Source: Acholeplasmataceae bacterium
GTDB taxonomy: Bacteria > Bacillota_I > Bacilli_A > Acholeplasmatales > Acholeplasmataceae
Assembly (NCBI GenBank): GCA_016934015.1
Contig: JAFGTQ010000020.1
Span: 1-35,364, forward strand
Length of the DNA stretch: 35,364 nt
Direction: 5' to 3'
The position numbers and the translations under genes were made by a program. Shown in pieces: positions 31,553-35,364 of the stretch. The notes beneath the pieces are model-generated. The model had not been told where the DNA came from, did not search any database, and saw only the letters and a program-made list of their open reading frames with translations. Numbering within the stretch: the first letter of the stretch is position 1; each line of letters starts with the position of its first letter.

Positions 31553-32491
31553 ATGAAATTATTTGAATTGTTGATTAACCCTGTTGCTTTCGGGGCTTTA
31601 GAGATCACATTGATCATTGTTGGTGTTGTTATTCTTGCGGTTATTGCAGCAAGTTTCCGCTTAGTAACACAAACGAAAAAAGTTGTTGTTGAAAGACTTG
31701 GTGGTTATCATACAACATGGGGTGTAGGTATTCATTTCTTAGTTCCAATTGTTGATCGTATAGCTAGCACTGTTTCGCTTAAAGAACAAGTAAAAGACTT
31801 TGAACCACAACCAGTGATTACGCGTGATAATGTGACGATGCAAATTGATACAGTCGTATTCTTCCAAATTACCGATCCTAAGGCTTATACATATGGTGTT
31901 GAAGATCCAATGAGTGCGATTGAAAATATATCTGCAACAACACTTCGTAATATCATTGGTGACTTAGATTTAGATGAAACGCTAACTTCACGTGATTTAA
32001 TTAATACAAAAATGCGTTTAACTCTTGATGAAGCGACTGACCCATGGGGAATTAAAGTTAACCGTGTTGAAGTTAAAAACATCGTTCCACCAAAAGATAT
32101 CCGTGATTCTATGGAAAAACAAATGCGTGCTGAACGTGAAAAACGTCAAACCATTTTGATTGCTGAAGGTGAAAAGAGAGCAGAAATTCTTCGCGCTGAA
32201 GGTGAAGCTGAAGCGGTATTATTACGTGCTGAAGCAAATAAACAACAACGTATTCTACAAGCTGAAGGTGAAGCTTCTGCCATATTTAAGATTAAGGAAG
32301 CTGAAGGCCTAGGTATTGAAATTATTAAAAAGGCTGGAGCAGACCAAGCAGTTCTTACTTTAAAATCTTTAGAAGCTCTTGCACAAGTTGCAAATGGTCA
32401 AGCGACAAAGATTGTTGTTCCAACCAATATTACGGACATTGCTTCAACTGTCTTAATGGCAGCTGAAATTGCAAAAGACAACAAAAAATAA
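31553..32491 (+). CDS. SPFH/Band 7 (stomatin/QmcA-like) membrane scaffold protein
   Basis: A 312-residue protein: N-terminal membrane anchor (about 15-38), SPFH domain (about 42-190, with VVVERLGGYHTTWGVGIHFLVP and WGIKVNRVEVKNI), then a long Glu/Ala/Arg-rich coiled coil (about 195-265) with AEGEKRAEILRAEGEAEA repeats, and a C-terminal segment VVPTNITDIAST. It should form large rings at the membrane that organise lipids or guard proteases. AAGGAG precedes the ATG. A strong terminator follows. Confidence 0.95.
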   Translation: MKLFELLINPVAFGALEITLIIVGVVILAVIAASFRLVTQTKKVVVERLGGYHTTWGVGIHFLVPIVDRIASTVSLKEQVKDFEPQPVITRDNVTMQIDTVVFFQITDPKAYTYGVEDPMSAIENISATTLRNIIGDLDLDETLTSRDLINTKMRLTLDEATDPWGIKVNRVEVKNIVPPKDIRDSMEKQMRAEREKRQTILIAEGEKRAEILRAEGEAEAVLLRAEANKQQRILQAEGEASAIFKIKEAEGLGIEIIKKAGADQAVLTLKSLEALAQVANGQATKIVVPTNITDIASTVLMAAEIAKDNKK

Positions 32492-32515
32492 TTAAAGGAT
32501 TTAATTCAAAAAAAA

Positions 32516-32551
32516 ATAGCACCCTATCAATTTGATAAGGTGCTTTTTTTA
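32516..32551. terminator. Terminator between the SPFH gene and the phosphodiesterase gene
   Basis: AGCACC..TATC / GATA..GGTGCT with loop AATTT and one mismatch; TTTTTTT follows on plus and AAAAAA precedes, so it may serve both strands. Confidence 0.88.
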
Positions 32552-32559
32552 TATTTATT

Positions 32560-33675
32560 TTATTTGTGGAAAATGATTAGAGGTACTTCCATTTCACCTT
32601 GAGTTAATCCAGCATGATGTGCTTTAAACTTTGACTTTTCTTTCATATTAAACATATATTTATTTGTTGCAATTGCCACATAATCACCAAGACATTCATT
32701 TGTCATCGGGTGCATTTTTCCATATCCTAAGAGGTTTGATTGAATAAGCTCATCTTTGGAAAACAGTTTGAAAGCATGTCCATATTTTTGTTGAAAATGT
32801 ATTTCAAATTGCTTTTTCATGTTTGGTTTAATGAAAAAGTTAGTTGATCGTGGCTCTATGGATGGCTTTCTTAGATACATTGATTCGATTTCTTCATCCA
32901 AAAATAAATCAATACCTTCTACATCGACTAAACCATGATCAGCAATCACAATCATCAGGGTATCATCATTCATCGTTTTTGAGAACGTCGTCAATTGATC
33001 ATTTAACGCTTTTAAAACTTCTTTTGTTTCATGACTAGAGATACCAAAGTCATGTTCAGTCATATCTGGATCTGTCCAATACACATAGGTGAAGTTTTGT
33101 TCTTCTTGATTGATAATAATTGATAAAGCTTCGAGTTGTGCTGAAAATGAGGCATAGCCATTTTCCCGAAATGAAGGAAATAATTCATAAGTTTTCACTT
33201 GAGGTGAGGCTTTTTTGATCTGATTATAAATGGTCTCATAAGATAAGTATTTATCTCTAAGAAGTTCTTGAAACACTCTTTCAGGTTGATAAAAATCATG
33301 ATTCAAAAACACAACACATTGTGTATTTTCATTCTTAAAATATTGAACCCAACCTAGATACCCTGTTTCAAGAGGTGATTTAGCCGCTAAAACAGCGTTT
33401 GTCGCAGCAACAGTAGTTGGTGGATATACAGATGAAATGGTTTTCTTTTGATGTTTTCTTAAGAAATCATCTGGATTTAAATGCTCCGATAATATATTAG
33501 TCCCCATACCATCTAGTAACATTAAGACAACATGTTTTTTGTTCAGTTTAAGCTTTTCATCTATAATAGAAATCTTCTTATAGGAATTAACTCCTCCATA
33601 ATATTGAACAATTGTCGAAGATACATTAAGTATGGAATTTTCGTAATCAGGATGTTGAACTGGATATTTTTTCAT
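32560..33675 (-). CDS. Alkaline-phosphatase superfamily enzyme, nucleotide pyrophosphatase/phosphodiesterase type
   Basis: A 371-residue enzyme of the type I phosphodiesterase/NPP family (PF01663). Metal and catalytic residues are visible: Asp55 in LLDGMG, the Thr nucleophile at 87-88 in YPPTTVAAT, the TDPDMTEHDFG motif, ADHG, and a C-terminal HHAG. No signal peptide or transmembrane segment, so it is probably cytosolic. The substrate is unknown; nucleotide or nucleotide-sugar diphosphates are family substrates. One base separates the pdp stop from its ATG (TAAAATG) and no SD is evident, suggesting termination-reinitiation coupling. Confidence 0.9.
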   Translation of the reverse strand: MKKYPVQHPDYENSILNVSSTIVQYYGGVNSYKKISIIDEKLKLNKKHVVLMLLDGMGTNILSEHLNPDDFLRKHQKKTISSVYPPTTVAATNAVLAAKSPLETGYLGWVQYFKNENTQCVVFLNHDFYQPERVFQELLRDKYLSYETIYNQIKKASPQVKTYELFPSFRENGYASFSAQLEALSIIINQEEQNFTYVYWTDPDMTEHDFGISSHETKEVLKALNDQLTTFSKTMNDDTLMIVIADHGLVDVEGIDLFLDEEIESMYLRKPSIEPRSTNFFIKPNMKKQFEIHFQQKYGHAFKLFSKDELIQSNLLGYGKMHPMTNECLGDYVAIATNKYMFNMKEKSKFKAHHAGLTQGEMEVPLIIFHK

Positions 33676-33676
33676 T

Positions 33677-34972
33677 TTACTTAATGGTTTTCTTAATCAA
33701 CACAACTTCTTTTTGATGTTGTCCGATTGTCAAAGCATTTAAAATGAGATTTTTGGCTTCTTCTATACCTTTATCTCTCACATAGAGTGTAGCAAGCACA
33801 TCACCTTTTTCAACTTTCGAACCAATTTTATGGTGCAAGTCAATACCCACTTCCATATAAATTTGATCCTCTTTGGTCTCTCTACCCGCTCCAAGTCTCA
33901 TGGCTGCTTTACCCATTTCTAAAGCATTAATATCTTCAATGTAACCTGACTCTTTAGCATAGACATATTCTAATTTTTTAGATAATAAAAGTTCTGGCTG
34001 CTTAATGACGTTTGTATCGCCACCTTGTACTTTAACCAGTTCAATAAATTTATGATATGCTCGACCATCATTTAATGCTTGGTGTAACAATATTTTAGCT
34101 TGATTAAAATCTTTTTCGATATTCGCATCACCTAGAAGATGAGCACCTATTTCAACGGTCACATCCACTAAATCTTTAGGCCCTTTACCATGGAGTGTTT
34201 CGATTGCTTCATAAATTTCTAATCCATTACCAATTTTATGACCGAGAGGTTCATCCATACCAGTAAGGATTGCTGTCATTTTTCTTCCAGATAAACGACC
34301 GATTTCAACCATAAGTTTTGCAAGTTTTTCAGCTTCTTCAAGAGTCTTCATGAAAGCACCATGACCCACTTTAACATCTAAGACAATCGCATCTGCTCCA
34401 CTCGCTAATTTTTTACTCATAATGGATGATGCGATCAATGGAATAATATCCACGGTTGCTGTGACATCACGAAGCGCATATAATTTTTTATCTGCAGGGG
34501 CGACATCACCAGTTTGTCCAACAATTGCGATGCCAATGTCTTTGACTTGTTTCATGAAATCTTCAACTTTGAGTTCTACATTATAACCTGGAATACTTTC
34601 GAGTTTATCAATAGTACCACCCGTATGTCCAAGTCCACGACCACTCATTTTCGCAAATTTAGCGCCAACTGAAGCTAAAAGAGGGCCTAAAATTAACGTC
34701 ACTTTATCACCAACACCACCAGTTGAATGTTTATCAACTTTAATGCCTTCAATGGATGATAAATCAATCATGTCACCTGAATGTGCCATGGCATTTGCTA
34801 AATCTTTCGCTTCTTCATCATTCATGCCTTTAAAATAGATGGCCATCAGTAAAGCACTGATCTGATAATCAGGAATTTTTCCTAGAGTATAATTTTCAAT
34901 TAAATATTTTATTTCTTCTTGAGATAATGCGTGACCTTCACGCTTTTTCATAATTATATCTACTGTATGCAT
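33677..34972 (-). CDS. pdp: Pyrimidine-nucleoside phosphorylase
   Basis: A 431-residue enzyme of the thymidine/pyrimidine-nucleoside phosphorylase family: pyrimidine nucleoside + phosphate to base + (deoxy)ribose-1-phosphate. KHSTGGVGDKVTL and KMSGRGLGHTGGTIDKLE (about 81-127) form the phosphate and base site; the C-terminal PYNP domain is at about 340-425. In Mollicutes it feeds nucleotide salvage. AAGGAGATGTG lies ahead of the ATG and an extended -10 (TGTTAGAAT) is upstream. It is co-transcribed with the phosphodiesterase gene. Confidence 0.96.
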   Translation of the reverse strand: MHTVDIIMKKREGHALSQEEIKYLIENYTLGKIPDYQISALLMAIYFKGMNDEEAKDLANAMAHSGDMIDLSSIEGIKVDKHSTGGVGDKVTLILGPLLASVGAKFAKMSGRGLGHTGGTIDKLESIPGYNVELKVEDFMKQVKDIGIAIVGQTGDVAPADKKLYALRDVTATVDIIPLIASSIMSKKLASGADAIVLDVKVGHGAFMKTLEEAEKLAKLMVEIGRLSGRKMTAILTGMDEPLGHKIGNGLEIYEAIETLHGKGPKDLVDVTVEIGAHLLGDANIEKDFNQAKILLHQALNDGRAYHKFIELVKVQGGDTNVIKQPELLLSKKLEYVYAKESGYIEDINALEMGKAAMRLGAGRETKEDQIYMEVGIDLHHKIGSKVEKGDVLATLYVRDKGIEEAKNLILNALTIGQHQKEVVLIKKTIK

Positions 34973-34994
34973 ATATTCACATCTCCTTATATCT

Positions 34995-35003
34995 ATTCTA
35001 ACA
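34995..35003 (-). promoter_or_regulatory. Extended -10 promoter of pdp
   Basis: TGTTAGAAT on the minus strand; poor -35. It diverges from the promoter at 35022-35030. Confidence 0.5.
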
Positions 35004-35021
35004 TAAAATCATTTATAACTA

Positions 35022-35030
35022 TGTTATAAT
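35022..35030 (+). promoter_or_regulatory. Extended -10 promoter of the histidine-phosphatase gene
   Basis: TGTTATAAT on the plus strand, 25 bases ahead of the start codon. Confidence 0.55.
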
Positions 35031-35055
35031 AGAGCATGTGAAATGAGGGGATATC

Positions 35056-35364
35056 ATGATCATTACAATGGTAAGGCATGGTCAAACAGATGCCAATTTC
35101 AATCGAATCATTCAAGGACGAATTGATAATCCATTAAATGATGTAGGTAGAAAACAAGCACAAGAAGTTGGACAACATTTAAAATCACTGGGATATACAT
35201 ATGACTTAATCGTATCTTCTCAACTTTCCAGAGCTCTTGAAACAGCAAACATCATAAAAAACTACATTCAAACTGAGTCTCATATTCTAATATCACATCA
35301 CCTTGTTGAAAGAGAATTTGGACATTTAGAAGAAAAACCATTTGAAGATGCTATTCATTATATT
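35056..35364 (+). CDS. Histidine phosphatase / phosphoglycerate-mutase-like protein (3' end outside window)
   Basis: The first 103 residues of a histidine-phosphatase-superfamily enzyme. The catalytic RHG is at 7-9 in MIITMVRHGQTDAN. GRIDNPLNDVGRKQA, the second conserved Arg in SSQLSRALETA, and the phosphate-site Glu in EREFGHLEEKP fit the family. GAGGGG lies ahead of the ATG. Members include cofactor-dependent phosphoglycerate mutases, alpha-ribazole phosphatases and broad sugar phosphatases; the visible part does not decide between them. Confidence 0.93.
   Translation, partial: MIITMVRHGQTDANFNRIIQGRIDNPLNDVGRKQAQEVGQHLKSLGYTYDLIVSSQLSRALETANIIKNYIQTESHILISHHLVEREFGHLEEKPFEDAIHYI

Noticed and set aside
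32161-32290. Direct DNA repeats in the SPFH gene
   Set aside because: The repeated GCTGAAGGTGAA-type units encode the Glu/Ala coiled coil that is normal for the family; not a mobile or satellite repeat.

Overview
The window looks like a core-genome segment of a low-GC, Acholeplasma-like member of the Mollicutes or a close Firmicutes relative. TGA is used as a stop (for example in the ATGA overlap at 2198-2201), so the Mycoplasma code does not apply. Gene orders match Bacillus-type blocks: truB-ribF-rpsO-pnp, mutS2 with trxA and rnhC, and apt-rel-dtd-hisS-aspS. The RNase P RNA is type B, and a T-box, a TPP riboswitch and a yybP-ykoY riboswitch are present. The exact genus is inference. I see no insertion sequences, prophage, CRISPR array, tRNA or rRNA genes.

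Layout. 1-840: 3' part of a repeat protein resembling FMN-binding domains. 942-3650: two tandem CNNM/CorC-type membrane proteins (minus strand) behind a leader that has its own promoter, a 37-codon upstream ORF with a D-P-x-x-P-x-P stretch, and a terminator-like hairpin. 3757-4902: a Mn2+-type yybP-ykoY riboswitch driving a Ca2+/cation antiporter, divergent from the CNNM pair, so this looks like a divalent-cation locus. 4899-5950: alpha/beta hydrolase and rnpB. 5957-11409: rplY, pnp, rpsO, darA, ribF, truB (minus). 11471-14179: trxA and mutS2; 14239-15096: rnhC (plus).

15074-22544: nine closely packed minus-strand genes (acetyltransferase, hisS, aspS, msrA, dCMP deaminase, YlbL-like protease, small membrane protein, lspA, rluD-like) behind one T-box leader with an unusually small Stem I. 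22580-25710: apt-rel-dtd operon. 25819-27051: rarA; 27099-28772: RNase J; 28883-29464: recU; 29461-30175: TPP riboswitch and thiT. 30236-32491: a membrane-scaffold cluster with a coiled-coil-less SPFH protein, an unknown 124-aa protein, NfeD and a full SPFH protein. 32560-34972: a phosphodiesterase-family enzyme and pyrimidine-nucleoside phosphorylase. 35056 to the end: 5' part of a histidine-phosphatase gene.

Most genes are housekeeping: RNA processing and decay (pnp, RNase J, rnpB), tRNA/rRNA modification and charging, stringent response and c-di-AMP sensing, repair and recombination (mutS2, rarA, recU, rnhC), lipoprotein maturation (lspA), and nucleotide salvage. The most notable parts are the regulatory leaders: the CNNM leader peptide, the compact T-box, the metal riboswitch and a structured rpsO leader.
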